A DNA stretch of 64,000 nt from Roseimicrobium gellanilyticum (GTDB taxonomy: Bacteria > Verrucomicrobiota > Verrucomicrobiia > Verrucomicrobiales > Verrucomicrobiaceae), in assembly GCF_003315205.1 (NCBI RefSeq), contig NZ_QNRR01000009.1, positions 186,001 to 250,000 of the forward strand, written 5' to 3'. Below the pieces are notes generated by a model. It was not told the DNA's origin. It saw nothing but the letters and a program-made list of their open reading frames with translations, and ran no database searches. Within the stretch, counting starts at the first letter, position 1; every line of letters begins with the position of its first letter. A program made the translations under genes and the position numbers. Of the stretch, positions 45,214 through 53,903 are shown one piece after another.

Positions 45214-47115
45214 ATGCCCCGCCCTCGCCTGGCCTACCTTTACAGCCGCTACCCCGTGGTCTCGCAGACTTTTTGCGACTCGGAAATGCTCGCGCTCGAA
45301 GGCATGGGCTTTGATCTGGAGGTATTCTCTTTGAACCCTCCCCCGGACTCCTTCCGGCATGAGCGCCTCGATCGACTGCGTGCCGAGATCCACTATCCCG
45401 CCCCGGAAGAAGCGCGGAACGCACAGGTGAAGCAGCCAGAGTTCGAGACCCAGCTCGGGGCTCTCATCAAGGACCACGACCAGCGCTACGGGAAGTCCTT
45501 CAAATCCCGCACCCGCGCCCGCAATGCGTGGCACTTCGCTCCGAGGCTCCGTGCCTTGGGGGTGAAACACGTGCATGTGCACTTCGCCAACCGTGCCACG
45601 CACTCCGCGCTCTTCCTGAAGAAGCTCGGCTTCACCTTCAGCTTCACCGCACATGCCCAGGACTTCATGGTCGATCTGGGCAGCGATGATCTCCTGCGCG
45701 AAATGGTGCGTGAAGCGGAGTTCGTGGTGGCCGTGAGTGATTTCTCACGCAGCTTGCTCTGCCAGACCTGCCCGGGAAATGAGGCCAAGATCCTGCGCAT
45801 CTACAATGGCATTGAGTTGGATGACTTCCCGGTGGCGCAGCCCGCAGCGAGCGGTTCGTCACTGCGTCTGGTGAGCGTGGGTCGCCTGATTGAGTTCAAG
45901 GGTTTCCAGCATCTCATTCCTTCCATGACGCTGCTGAAGCAAAGAGGTGTGAATGCAGAGCTGCACATCATCGGTGAAGGCCCCGCACGCACGGAGCTTG
46001 AAGGTCTGATCACAGATGCAGGCCTGCAGCAGGAGGTGAAGCTTCTGGGAGTACGCAGCCAGGAGCAGATCAAACGCGAACTGGCGGAAGCCCATGCCTT
46101 CGTGTTGCCCAGCATCGTCGACTCCAAGGGCGCGTCCGATATTCTTCCCACCGTGATCACCGAGGCCATGGCATGTCACCTGCCCGTGGTGAGCACCACG
46201 GTGGCAGGCATTCCGGAGATGGTGCGCCATGGTGAAACGGGCTTGCTCGTGGAGCCCAAGGATGAAGCGGGCATGGCCGAGGCGCTGATGCAGCTCGCTG
46301 CACAACCGGAACTTCGTGTCCGGATGGGTGCAGCGGGGCGCAAGCATGCAGACATGCTCTTCGCCCTTTCTGTTACTGCCGGCGCCTTGGGAGAGAACTT
46401 CAACAAGGTGGCGCAATCATCATCGCAACGCGTGGAAGCGCCGATCGTCTATGTGATGGATGACGCCGATGCCGAAGCGTCCGCACTGCACTCCATTGCG
46501 AACGAAGAGCGGCTGCGCATCATCGCCGGCGGCATTGCAGGAGCTGCCGCTGAGCTTTCCCCAGCGTTGCTCAACAAGCTCGAATGGATTCCTGATGCCG
46601 TGGTGCTGGAGAGCCTGTGGCTGCGTCGCACCGCCTGGCGTCATCAGATTGAAAAGCTGCGCACAGCACTGGGAGACGCCCTCGATGGAGAAGAGTTTTA
46701 CCGCCAGGCCCGCCGTGCTGTGTGGTATGCTGAGTCGTTGCCCAAGCGCGGCGCCAAGGTTGTGCATGCCTACCGTTCAGATGCCGTGGTGTGTGTGTGG
46801 CTGGTGAAGAAACTCACCGGCCTGCGCACGACCGCCGCCATTGAGGATGCACCCAGCCTCAGCCGCGCAGCGCTTGCAAAGCTCATTCTAGATTTTGATC
46901 TCGTGAGCGTCTCAGATGAGAAGCTGTGCGCCGCTCTTCCCCGGGGTGTGGAAGACACCCTGAAACTGCAGAAGCCCCCGACCCATCGCAAGCTCAACCT
47001 GGGACCGCTGAAGTTGAAGGTGCGTAACACGGCTCCGGTGGAAGATCGGAGCGTCATGGAGCGCGCCTGGTTGGAGAAGTTGATCTCGCTATCGCAAAAA
47101 CCATTGCATGCCTGA
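45214..47115 (+). CDS. GT4-family glycosyltransferase with unassigned C-terminal domain
   Basis: This is a 633-aa protein starting at MPRPRLAYLYSRYPVVSQTF. Residues about 1-400 are a GT-B glycosyltransferase: FTAHAQDFMVDLG, RIYNGIELDDFP, SVGRLIEFKGFQHLI, HIIGEGPARTELE, and the donor-site region VLPSIVDSKGASDILPTVITEAMA. Residues about 420-633 (YVMDDADAEASALHSIANEE onwards) lie outside that fold and were not recognised. It overlaps the next gene by eight bases, so the pair is a two-gene glycan-assembly unit. Confidence 0.88.
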   Translation: MPRPRLAYLYSRYPVVSQTFCDSEMLALEGMGFDLEVFSLNPPPDSFRHERLDRLRAEIHYPAPEEARNAQVKQPEFETQLGALIKDHDQRYGKSFKSRTRARNAWHFAPRLRALGVKHVHVHFANRATHSALFLKKLGFTFSFTAHAQDFMVDLGSDDLLREMVREAEFVVAVSDFSRSLLCQTCPGNEAKILRIYNGIELDDFPVAQPAASGSSLRLVSVGRLIEFKGFQHLIPSMTLLKQRGVNAELHIIGEGPARTELEGLITDAGLQQEVKLLGVRSQEQIKRELAEAHAFVLPSIVDSKGASDILPTVITEAMACHLPVVSTTVAGIPEMVRHGETGLLVEPKDEAGMAEALMQLAAQPELRVRMGAAGRKHADMLFALSVTAGALGENFNKVAQSSSQRVEAPIVYVMDDADAEASALHSIANEERLRIIAGGIAGAAAELSPALLNKLEWIPDAVVLESLWLRRTAWRHQIEKLRTALGDALDGEEFYRQARRAVWYAESLPKRGAKVVHAYRSDAVVCVWLVKKLTGLRTTAAIEDAPSLSRAALAKLILDFDLVSVSDEKLCAALPRGVEDTLKLQKPPTHRKLNLGPLKLKVRNTAPVEDRSVMERAWLEKLISLSQKPLHA

Positions 47116-48388
47116 ACGCGTTGCCATCGTCATTCCCTGCTACAACCACGCCCGCTATGTGGGCGAGGCTCTGGAGTCCGTCCTGGCGCAGACACGGAAG
47201 CCGGATCGCATTCTTGTGATTGATGATGGTTCGAAGGACAACTCCGTTGAAGTGCTGCGCTCCTTCGAGAAGCGTGGTGTGGAAGTGGGCGCTCGGGAGA
47301 ATCGCGGCGCCCATAACACCATCAACGAGCTGGTGGCGAAGGCCGCGACGGATTGTGATTTCATCGGCATCCTCAACTCGGATGATCGCTACCTTCCGGA
47401 TCGCGTGGCGAAGTGCCTGCTAAGCGCACAGGAGCATCCAGGCAAGGCAGTGTTCTCCACGAAGTTGCGTGTGATCGATGGTGACGGCGCCCTGATGCCA
47501 GAGGATGCGCCGCGCTCACGGTGGTTCCATGGTGCCTGGACACTTGGCGCGCAGGAGGGCGTCGACATTTCCGAATGGCTGGGTCAGGCGAACTTCATTG
47601 CGACCACGACCAATGTCTTCGCGCGCGCGTCCTACCTGCATGCAAATCCCATGCGGGATTATCGCTTCATCCATGATTACTTTTTCCTCTCCACCGCTGC
47701 GCTGGAGAACCAGATCCAGATCGTGCCGGAAGTGCTGCTGGAGTATCGCGTGCATGGCAGCAACACGATTGCGACCAAGCCCGAGCCCCTCATCAAGGAG
47801 ATGATCCGGCTGCAGTTGGACTTCTACAAGCATCACGCCGCCAGGTTGCAGAGCAATGCGCAGTTCCGTGAGCGCTTCTACCGCTACGTGCGCAGCACGT
47901 GGGATAGCATCAGCAGCCTGCATGCAGGGCTGGTGCAGGTCGCGCTGGCCCAGTTGGCCGCAAAGACAAATGATGCAGAACTGGAAGAGATCGCGGCCCT
48001 CCTGACGGGACCGGAAATGGAGGTCTTCCCAAACAAGGAACTGACCACCTCCTTGGGAGCTTCTTCCGCTTCAGGTGGCATTGCCGCAGGCGCAGGTGCG
48101 CTGGCCCAGCGCGTGACGGAACTGAAGCAGACCGTGACCCGGGAGAAGGCAGAGCGTGAAACGCTCGCTGCGCTCGCGAGGCTGAGACAATCATTGCTCT
48201 CCAGCAAATGGATCCAACTCGGGCTTGCTCTAGGATTCGCAAAATCGCTGCGGACCAGCAAGGGCAAGACGCCTCAGGAAAAACTGAACTCACTGCGAAA
48301 GGCATGCCGTCAGAGTGGCTGGCTTGGCTTCGGTGCGAAGGTGGGTTCGAAGGTGTGCCGCGAATTGCGACAGCTGGATGAGAAATAG
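47108..48388 (+). CDS. GT2-family glycosyltransferase
   Basis: This is a 426-aa protein. The GT-A core shows VAIVIPCYNHARYVGEALES, RILVIDDGSKDNS and GILNSDDRYLPDR (DxD-like). After residue ~300 the sequence becomes helical and coiled-coil-like (ERETLAALARLRQSLLSSKW). No membrane helix is evident, so it is probably cytoplasmic and membrane-associated. Translationally coupled to the GT4 gene. Confidence 0.9.
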   Translation: MPERVAIVIPCYNHARYVGEALESVLAQTRKPDRILVIDDGSKDNSVEVLRSFEKRGVEVGARENRGAHNTINELVAKAATDCDFIGILNSDDRYLPDRVAKCLLSAQEHPGKAVFSTKLRVIDGDGALMPEDAPRSRWFHGAWTLGAQEGVDISEWLGQANFIATTTNVFARASYLHANPMRDYRFIHDYFFLSTAALENQIQIVPEVLLEYRVHGSNTIATKPEPLIKEMIRLQLDFYKHHAARLQSNAQFRERFYRYVRSTWDSISSLHAGLVQVALAQLAAKTNDAELEEIAALLTGPEMEVFPNKELTTSLGASSASGGIAAGAGALAQRVTELKQTVTREKAERETLAALARLRQSLLSSKWIQLGLALGFAKSLRTSKGKTPQEKLNSLRKACRQSGWLGFGAKVGSKVCRELRQLDEK

Positions 48389-48473
48389 CGAACGTGCCAT
48401 GGTGGGTGGTCACGCGATTGCGCGGAGATTCTTGAGGTTGCCATCGTGAAGCGCGTGCGCTAAAAGACGGTCC

Positions 48474-48959
48474 ATGAAAGGCACCTTGCAGGACTTTTCC
48501 GTGGCAGAAAATCGTGGATGGATTGCAGCGGACGATGGCAATCGTTACTCATTCCAGGGACCGGAGTGGAAGGGCAGTGGACTTCCCATGGCGGGCAATC
48601 GCGTGAACTTCGAGCTTTTTGGCGATGCTGCGATCTCGGTGGTGCCTGAACTGGCACCGGCGTTGGCATCACCACAGCAAGTCGGAGTGCCCACAGCCAC
48701 GGGCAACAAAGTGGACAAGACCACCGTGGGCATCTGTGGCATCCTGCTCGGCTCCTTGGGTATTCACAAGTTCCTGCTCGGCTTCCAGACGGAGGGCATC
48801 ATCATGCTCGCCATCAGCCTCGGCGCCGGCGCAATCACTTGCGGCGGCGCCAGCGTGGTCATGGGTATCATCGGGATCATCGAAGGCATCATCTACCTCA
48901 CGATGACCCAGGAGGAGTTCGACCGCGTCTACGTCCAGGGAAAGAAGAAGTGGTTCTAG
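48474..48959 (+). CDS. TM2-domain membrane protein with cold-shock-like N-terminus
   Basis: This is a 161-aa protein. Residues 1-55 (MKGTLQDFSVAENRGWIAAD ... NRVNFELFGD) have the pattern of an OB-fold cold-shock-like module (KGTVxxF...GWI). Residues about 80-161 form a TM2 domain: two hydrophobic segments starting VGICGILLGSLGIHKFLLGF, then MGIIGIIEGIIYL and a TQEEFDRVY end. Its function is unknown. Confidence 0.85.
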   Translation: MKGTLQDFSVAENRGWIAADDGNRYSFQGPEWKGSGLPMAGNRVNFELFGDAAISVVPELAPALASPQQVGVPTATGNKVDKTTVGICGILLGSLGIHKFLLGFQTEGIIMLAISLGAGAITCGGASVVMGIIGIIEGIIYLTMTQEEFDRVYVQGKKKWF

Positions 48960-48980
48960 CCTGACCGGCTGGCAGCCTGC

Positions 48981-49601
48981 TCAGGATGCCAGCACCGCCA
49001 CATTGGAGATGCGGTTGCGAATCACGTCCGCGCACTTTTGCAGCGCGAGCGTGATGGCCTTGCGATCCGTCTTGCGGTTCTTGTTATCTCCTCCCCTGCC
49101 CGTAGACTGCAGCAGCGCGACTTTTTGATTCAGGATGAGTTCTTCCAGCAACTTGTAGCTCTCATACACGCGCGGCTCGAAGAACGGCTCGCCTTTTGCG
49201 AGGCATTCCGTGAGCTTGAGCTGCGCGCCGATGAAGCGCTTCTGTGTTTCGTCGGCCGGAGGCATCATGAAAGCCTCGTCAGGGAACACCTTCGCGTGCG
49301 CTGCCACCACTTCGTGGGCGATTCCATGGATCTCCTGGTAGATGCGGAACTCCGCCTCAAACTGAACGCGGGAAACAGAAGGCCCCTTGTCCGCTGCCGG
49401 CTGCTTCGGTTTTTCTGATTCCTTCGAGATTTGTTCCTGCTGGCCTTTCAAGGACTCCACCACTGCGAGGAGCTTGTCGATTTCCTGCTTTTGAGTGAGC
49501 AGGGCTTCGTCCATCTTTTTCCATGGACCGTAGTTTTCAATGAGCCACCAGATGAACGCCGATGTGACGATGCCGGTGACGAGCGAGCTGATCCAGAACA
49601 T
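48981..49601 (-). CDS. Single-pass membrane protein with coiled coil, unknown function
   Basis: This is a 206-aa protein. One N-terminal helix (FWISSLVTGIVTSAFIWWLI) is followed by a coiled coil (KKMDEALLTQKQEIDKLLAV ... SLKGQQEQISKESEKPKQ) and a helical domain (EFRIYQEIHGIAHEVVAAHA; YESYKLLEELILNQKVALL). No family was recognised. It converges on the TM2 gene. The 206-base gap upstream (49602-49807) shows no gene. Confidence 0.7.
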   Translation of the reverse strand: MFWISSLVTGIVTSAFIWWLIENYGPWKKMDEALLTQKQEIDKLLAVVESLKGQQEQISKESEKPKQPAADKGPSVSRVQFEAEFRIYQEIHGIAHEVVAAHAKVFPDEAFMMPPADETQKRFIGAQLKLTECLAKGEPFFEPRVYESYKLLEELILNQKVALLQSTGRGGDNKNRKTDRKAITLALQKCADVIRNRISNVAVLAS

Positions 49602-49807
49602 AGAGCGTGAGAGTCCTCTGGGTGTGTGTTGATGGAGGAGCTATAAATTTCATACATACAGGGAGAAAGTCTGACTAAATATTTACTCAAGTTCGCGGGC
49701 ATCGTCAGTCCATGCTGACTATCAGGGACCTGGCTGGCCCGCCGTGACATGGGGATTTTGCCTCGGTTCCACGGCATATGCCGACGCAGCCCCAATGGAC
49801 GTGCCAC

Positions 49808-51184
49808 CTACTGCAGTCTTGGCAGAGGCTGCCCCGGAGCGTTTGCACTGACGTTTCCGCGTTCCACCACCAGCGTCCGGCTGGCCATGGCCACATCGGT
49901 GAACCAGACCTTCACGGCGGCCACGCCACGGCGCATGGGGCTCTCGGAAAAGTTCTGGATGCCGAGATGGTCGCCCACTTCGTCCACACAGTGGCGGTAG
50001 CGGGGTGACAGCAGGAAGGCGGCACGCGGACGGCCCTGCAGGTCACTGCGGGTAATCGTTGGGTGCAGCAGACCACGCGTGACTCCATCCAGTGGCTGGT
50101 CCAGAGCCACTTCGCGAGCGGGGAGAATCAACCAGGAGCGATGGTGGAAGACGTGCATGCCCAGCGCATTCACCTTGAGCTTGCCGTAGGTGCGCACCGG
50201 CAGGCCATGGCTCTTGCGGGCGGTGAAGCAGCGCACGCCTTCTTTGAGATCCCCCGACTCTGCCTTGCGGAAGAACAGGAGGTCCCAGCCGAAGATCGTG
50301 CCGAACACCGTGAAGCGGAATGCCCAGCCCGACAGGTACGCGGCGAGCCCGATGATGGGCAGGCAGACCACCAGGCCAAGCAGCGGATGAATGAGTGACG
50401 CGCCCGTGACCAGCAGCAGCAGACAGAGCTTGGAAAACTTCAGCGCCGCATCCACCAGCCTGAAGGGTGAAAGGGCGATGAGCACATTGATGGCGTGTGA
50501 CGACAGCCACACCACCAGAAAGCTGACAATCATCACCGGCGTGTAGATGGCGACACGGACCCAGGGAATCTCCAGGAAAGCCAGCTGTGGCGTCGCGGTG
50601 GCAAGGCCCAGTTCCGCAGGAGTCACCATGCTGGTCGCGGGGTCTTGCACCGGGATGGCGTTTACCTGCGCCATGGCGAGCGCCACCAGCGGCACGAAGG
50701 CAGTGCTGGCCACGAGCGCACTCAGCTTGTCCTCGAAGAGTTCGGCGAAATCCAGCGGCTTCTTCACCAGGGTCGGTGTGGCAGCGCCGAACACATCCTT
50801 CAGCAGCACGAGCGCCACGAGGCCGAGACCCATTCCCCATGCCCAGGGGTTGCAGTACCATGGGAGCAGATGGCGCTGATGCGCCGGTGTCTGGATGTAC
50901 TTCCACGCACCCACGGCGCTCACTCCGAGCAACGGGCTGATGGCGGTACCTGTCACCTGACTGATGCCTTCAGAAAGGGCGATTCCCGGCAGGCGTGGAT
51001 CCGCTTTGATTTTCTGCATGTCCGCATCCGTGATCACGGCGGAGGCAGGCGGTGCCGGTGCTGGCGTGGCAGCTTTGGCCACCTCAGAAGGAGGAGTGGC
51101 CTTGGGATCTTTCGACGTCGCTTCCGCAGCGTGCGAGAGGCCGCATGCCAGTGACAGGAACAGGATGACCCGAAGCAGCATCAT
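49808..51184 (-). CDS. Polytopic membrane protein of unknown function with signal peptide
   Basis: This is a 458-aa protein starting at MMLLRVILFLSLACGLSHAA (the first Met of two adjacent). An Ala/Pro/Lys-rich linker, an amphipathic segment (GISQVTGTAISPLLGVSAVG) and about seven membrane helices follow (WGMGLGLVALVLL, LVALAMAQV, VAIYTPVMIVSFLVVWL, LLLLVTGASLIHPLLGLVVC and others). The C-terminal ~130 residues are soluble (GVRCFTARKSHGLPVRTYGK ...) and resemble a PH-like domain. No catalytic motif was seen. It is divergent from the pseudouridine synthase gene. Confidence 0.7.
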   Translation of the reverse strand: MMLLRVILFLSLACGLSHAAEATSKDPKATPPSEVAKAATPAPAPPASAVITDADMQKIKADPRLPGIALSEGISQVTGTAISPLLGVSAVGAWKYIQTPAHQRHLLPWYCNPWAWGMGLGLVALVLLKDVFGAATPTLVKKPLDFAELFEDKLSALVASTAFVPLVALAMAQVNAIPVQDPATSMVTPAELGLATATPQLAFLEIPWVRVAIYTPVMIVSFLVVWLSSHAINVLIALSPFRLVDAALKFSKLCLLLLVTGASLIHPLLGLVVCLPIIGLAAYLSGWAFRFTVFGTIFGWDLLFFRKAESGDLKEGVRCFTARKSHGLPVRTYGKLKVNALGMHVFHHRSWLILPAREVALDQPLDGVTRGLLHPTITRSDLQGRPRAAFLLSPRYRHCVDEVGDHLGIQNFSESPMRRGVAAVKVWFTDVAMASRTLVVERGNVSANAPGQPLPRLQ

Positions 51185-51263
51185 GGCAAAAACAGGGGTT
51201 GGTACAGGGAAAGCGTGACACACCCCGGCGGGATTTCGAGGAAAATCGGACTGCAGGCTCCGG

Positions 51264-52079
51264 ATGCACCGCGCGCAGGCTCCGCTACAGTGGGCACAAA
51301 TGCCTCAGCCGCTGGCCGCCGCCTACCATTTCACCGTTCTGGAGGAAACGGATGACTGGCTCGTGGTGAACAAGCCGGCACCGCTGCAGATCCACCCGAG
51401 CAAACCTGCGGACGCTGGCCTGACTTTGTGGGATGGACTGAGGGAGTTGCTGCGGTATGAGCTGGTGAATGGTGGGCAGGTATCCATCATCAATCGCCTT
51501 GATCGGGAGACCAGCGGCGTGGTGCTGGTGGCCAAGACGAGCCGCGCCGCACGGGAGATGGGCAAGGCGATGATGCGCCGCCAGATGCACAAGACGTACC
51601 TCGCGATTGTCCACGGCTGGCCGGAGTGGGAGCAGGTGGAAGTGGATGAGCCCATCCTACGCCAGGGTGAAGTGATGGAATCCCGTGTCTGGGTGAAACA
51701 GCGCGTGCATCCCCAGGGGGCACCCTGTCGCACGGGTTTTCAGGTGATGAGACGGTTCGAGAAACGATTGGCGGACCGGGGTGTGGAGAGATTTGCCCTC
51801 GTACAGGCAGAGCCCCACACCGGGCGCATGCACCAGATCCGTGTGCACCTTCAGTTTACAGGGCATCCCATTGTCGGGGACAAGCTCTACGGGGTGGACG
51901 AAGGCTGCTACCTCGAGTTCATGGAGACGAACTGGACGCCCTCACTGGAGAGCCGGCTGCTGCTCCCCCGGCAGGCACTGCATTCCCAGGTGTTGAGTGT
52001 CAGAACCCCCGAATTGGAACAGACGTGGACCGCCCCGCTGACGGAGGATTTGGAGCGCTTCATGGCGGAGGGACGCTGA
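51264..52079 (+). CDS. RluA-family rRNA/tRNA pseudouridine synthase
   Basis: This is a 271-aa protein. The catalytic motif INRLDRETSGVVLVAKT supplies the Asp; LVVNKPAPLQIHPS, HKTYLAIVHGWP and EPHTGRMHQIRVHLQFTGHPIVGDKLYG complete the RluA pattern. There is no S4 domain, so it is the short RluA-like type. The target uridine cannot be deduced. ATGs at 51264 and 51300 are both possible starts. Confidence 0.92.
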   Translation: MHRAQAPLQWAQMPQPLAAAYHFTVLEETDDWLVVNKPAPLQIHPSKPADAGLTLWDGLRELLRYELVNGGQVSIINRLDRETSGVVLVAKTSRAAREMGKAMMRRQMHKTYLAIVHGWPEWEQVEVDEPILRQGEVMESRVWVKQRVHPQGAPCRTGFQVMRRFEKRLADRGVERFALVQAEPHTGRMHQIRVHLQFTGHPIVGDKLYGVDEGCYLEFMETNWTPSLESRLLLPRQALHSQVLSVRTPELEQTWTAPLTEDLERFMAEGR

Positions 52080-52130
52080 AGACCCGCTCAGAGAGCCCGA
52101 ATTCGCGTGCCAAAGGGCCTTGGACCCTCA

Positions 52131-52185
52131 TTCTGAATACAATTTCAGTCCCCTTTTTGGTTCAGAATTATGAAAATTATGGTAA
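52131..52185 (+). promoter_or_regulatory. Control region of the response-regulator/exopolysaccharide unit
   Basis: The region contains an inverted repeat TTCTGAA (52131-52137) / TTCAGAA (52161-52167) and, nine bases before the GTG start, the ten-base string ATTATGGTAA (52176-52185). The same ten bases occur upstream of the hybrid kinase gene in the corresponding position. It could be a -10 region or an operator shared by both units. Confidence 0.45.
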
Positions 52186-52194
52186 AGTGCGCAC

Positions 52195-52578
52195 GTGAAA
52201 CTCCCCCTCGTATTACTTGCTGACGATGATGTGCTTCTGCACCGCGTTCTGGCTTTTAAGGCGATCCAGCAAAACTGGAGGCTCGTGTCGGCGTTTGATG
52301 GCGCAGAGTGTTTGCGCCTGGCGCTTGTGGAGCGACCCTCCCTGATCATCCTCGATGGAATGATGCCTGTGCTGGATGGCTTTGCGACCTTGCGTGAATT
52401 GCGCCGTAATCCAGAGACCTCCGCCGTCCCTGTTCTCATGCTCTCCGCCCGCAATCGCGAGACGGATGTGGTGGGTGCCCTGGACGAAGGAGCCAATGAC
52501 TATCTGACCAAGCCCTTCAGCCCTGCGGAACTGTTGGCGAGGGTGAGCCGCATCCTGGCGGGAGGAGTCGCTGCATGA
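52195..52578 (+). CDS. Single-domain response regulator (REC only)
   Basis: This is a 127-aa receiver domain from a GTG start. The acidic triplet is D10-D12, the phospho-acceptor D54 (IILDGMMPVLDGF), the switch residue S84 (MLSARN) and the conserved lysine K106 (YLTKPFSP). There is no output domain, so it must act by protein contact or as a phosphate shuttle. Its ATGA overlap (52575-52578) with the YaiO-like gene makes it the first gene of a four-gene unit encoding an export apparatus. Hybrid kinase and Hpt genes lie 4-6 kb away on the other strand. Confidence 0.93.
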   Translation: MKLPLVLLADDDVLLHRVLAFKAIQQNWRLVSAFDGAECLRLALVERPSLIILDGMMPVLDGFATLRELRRNPETSAVPVLMLSARNRETDVVGALDEGANDYLTKPFSPAELLARVSRILAGGVAA

Positions 52579-53903
52579 CGCGGCAGGGGCTGGCAGTTAC
52601 CTCGCTGGCATCATGGCTGGCCGTGGCCTGCTGCGCGTCGGCCGTGGCCGGAGTGTATGAAAATGGTCTGGCGGCGAAGCAGGCCGGCAGGGTTGAAGAA
52701 GCCACTTCGCTTCTGGGGAAAGCCGTTGCCGCCCAGCCGCGCAACGCGGAGGCGTGGTTCAACTATGGCACCGTGCTTGGCTGGCAGGGGAAAAATGACG
52801 AAGCATTGGCGGCCATTCGCAAGGGTCTGGCAATCGCGCCGAAGGACTATGACCTTCGCGTGGCAGAGGCCCGTGTGATGGCATGGAAGTCAGACTATGC
52901 CGCTGCGGATCAGCGCCTCGACGAACTGGATGCTGAGTTCCCCAAGAATGAAGAAGTGCTGGTCATGCGTGGCCGCGTCGCGACCTGGCGTGGCGATCCC
53001 AAGGAAGCCCGCCGTTACTATGAAGAGGTGCTGTCCGTGAACCCGAGGCAGGTGGACGCGCTCACCGGCCTGGGCGATCTGGAGTATGATCGTTCCAAGT
53101 TCAAGCAGGCACGTGAACTCTACGCGCGTGCTCTGGAGGTGGATCCTTCGCCCGATATTCAGAAGCGCATTGATCGCATCGACAACCAGACAAAGTGGCG
53201 TGCGGATTTCGGAGTGACAGGCAGCACGTTCGAGCGTGGCGAGCGCGATAACTGGTGGAGCACGTTCTTTGCGATCTCCACCAAGATTGAGTCCTGGGGC
53301 ATCTGGGCGCGCTGGGAATACGGCGAGCGCTTCGAGGTGCGGGACAATCTTTTCGAGTTTGGCGCCGCGGGGCCTCTGGTGTCCGGTGTGCAGGCTTCCG
53401 TCTTCGGCGGGTTCTCACCTGAAGGAAACTACAGCGCGAACGCCTATGTCGAAGGCGCACTGCGCTGGCGTCTCTACAAGCAGTTGGGTGCGGTTGGCAG
53501 CGGCACACTCCTGACGGAGTCACGTTGGGCCGACTATGAAGCGGCGCAGGTGGATACCTATCGCCTGGGCTGGGAGCAGGCGATCAAGAATGGATGGACC
53601 GTGAGCGCCTCATGGATCCGCCTGCACTATGACACGGGCGAAGACACGGATGGATGGCTCGCCTTCATCATGTGGGAACCGAAGGAACGCTGGATGATTC
53701 GCCTTGGCGGCGGGCAGTCGGTGGAGTCTCTTACCAATCAAACCATCCAGCAGGATCAGAGCCTGGAATCCTGGACGGTCTTTCTGGGCATGGTCATGCC
53801 GGTGTCTGAGAACTGGCACGTGCGCATCGATGCCGAGCGCGAAGACGTGAAGGACTCCGTCGTGCGCTATGGCATGGCGCTCAGCATGGGCTGTCTCTTT
53901 TGA
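52575..53903 (+). CDS. TPR plus YaiO-like outer-membrane beta-barrel protein
   Basis: This is a 442-aa protein with signal peptide (SLASWLAVACCASAVAG). Residues about 27-195 are tandem TPR units (AKQAGRVEEATSLLGKAVAA, AWFNYGTVLGWQGKNDEALA, DALTGLGDLEYDRSKFKQAR). Residues about 205-442 alternate as outer-membrane strands (ARWEYGERFEVRDNLFEFGA; WIRLHYDTGEDTDGWLAFIM) and end with the typical C-terminal Phe. This TPR-then-barrel order resembles YaiO and, functionally, exopolysaccharide export porins such as PgaA. It overlaps both neighbours by four bases. Confidence 0.85.
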   Translation: MTRQGLAVTSLASWLAVACCASAVAGVYENGLAAKQAGRVEEATSLLGKAVAAQPRNAEAWFNYGTVLGWQGKNDEALAAIRKGLAIAPKDYDLRVAEARVMAWKSDYAAADQRLDELDAEFPKNEEVLVMRGRVATWRGDPKEARRYYEEVLSVNPRQVDALTGLGDLEYDRSKFKQARELYARALEVDPSPDIQKRIDRIDNQTKWRADFGVTGSTFERGERDNWWSTFFAISTKIESWGIWARWEYGERFEVRDNLFEFGAAGPLVSGVQASVFGGFSPEGNYSANAYVEGALRWRLYKQLGAVGSGTLLTESRWADYEAAQVDTYRLGWEQAIKNGWTVSASWIRLHYDTGEDTDGWLAFIMWEPKERWMIRLGGGQSVESLTNQTIQQDQSLESWTVFLGMVMPVSENWHVRIDAEREDVKDSVVRYGMALSMGCLF

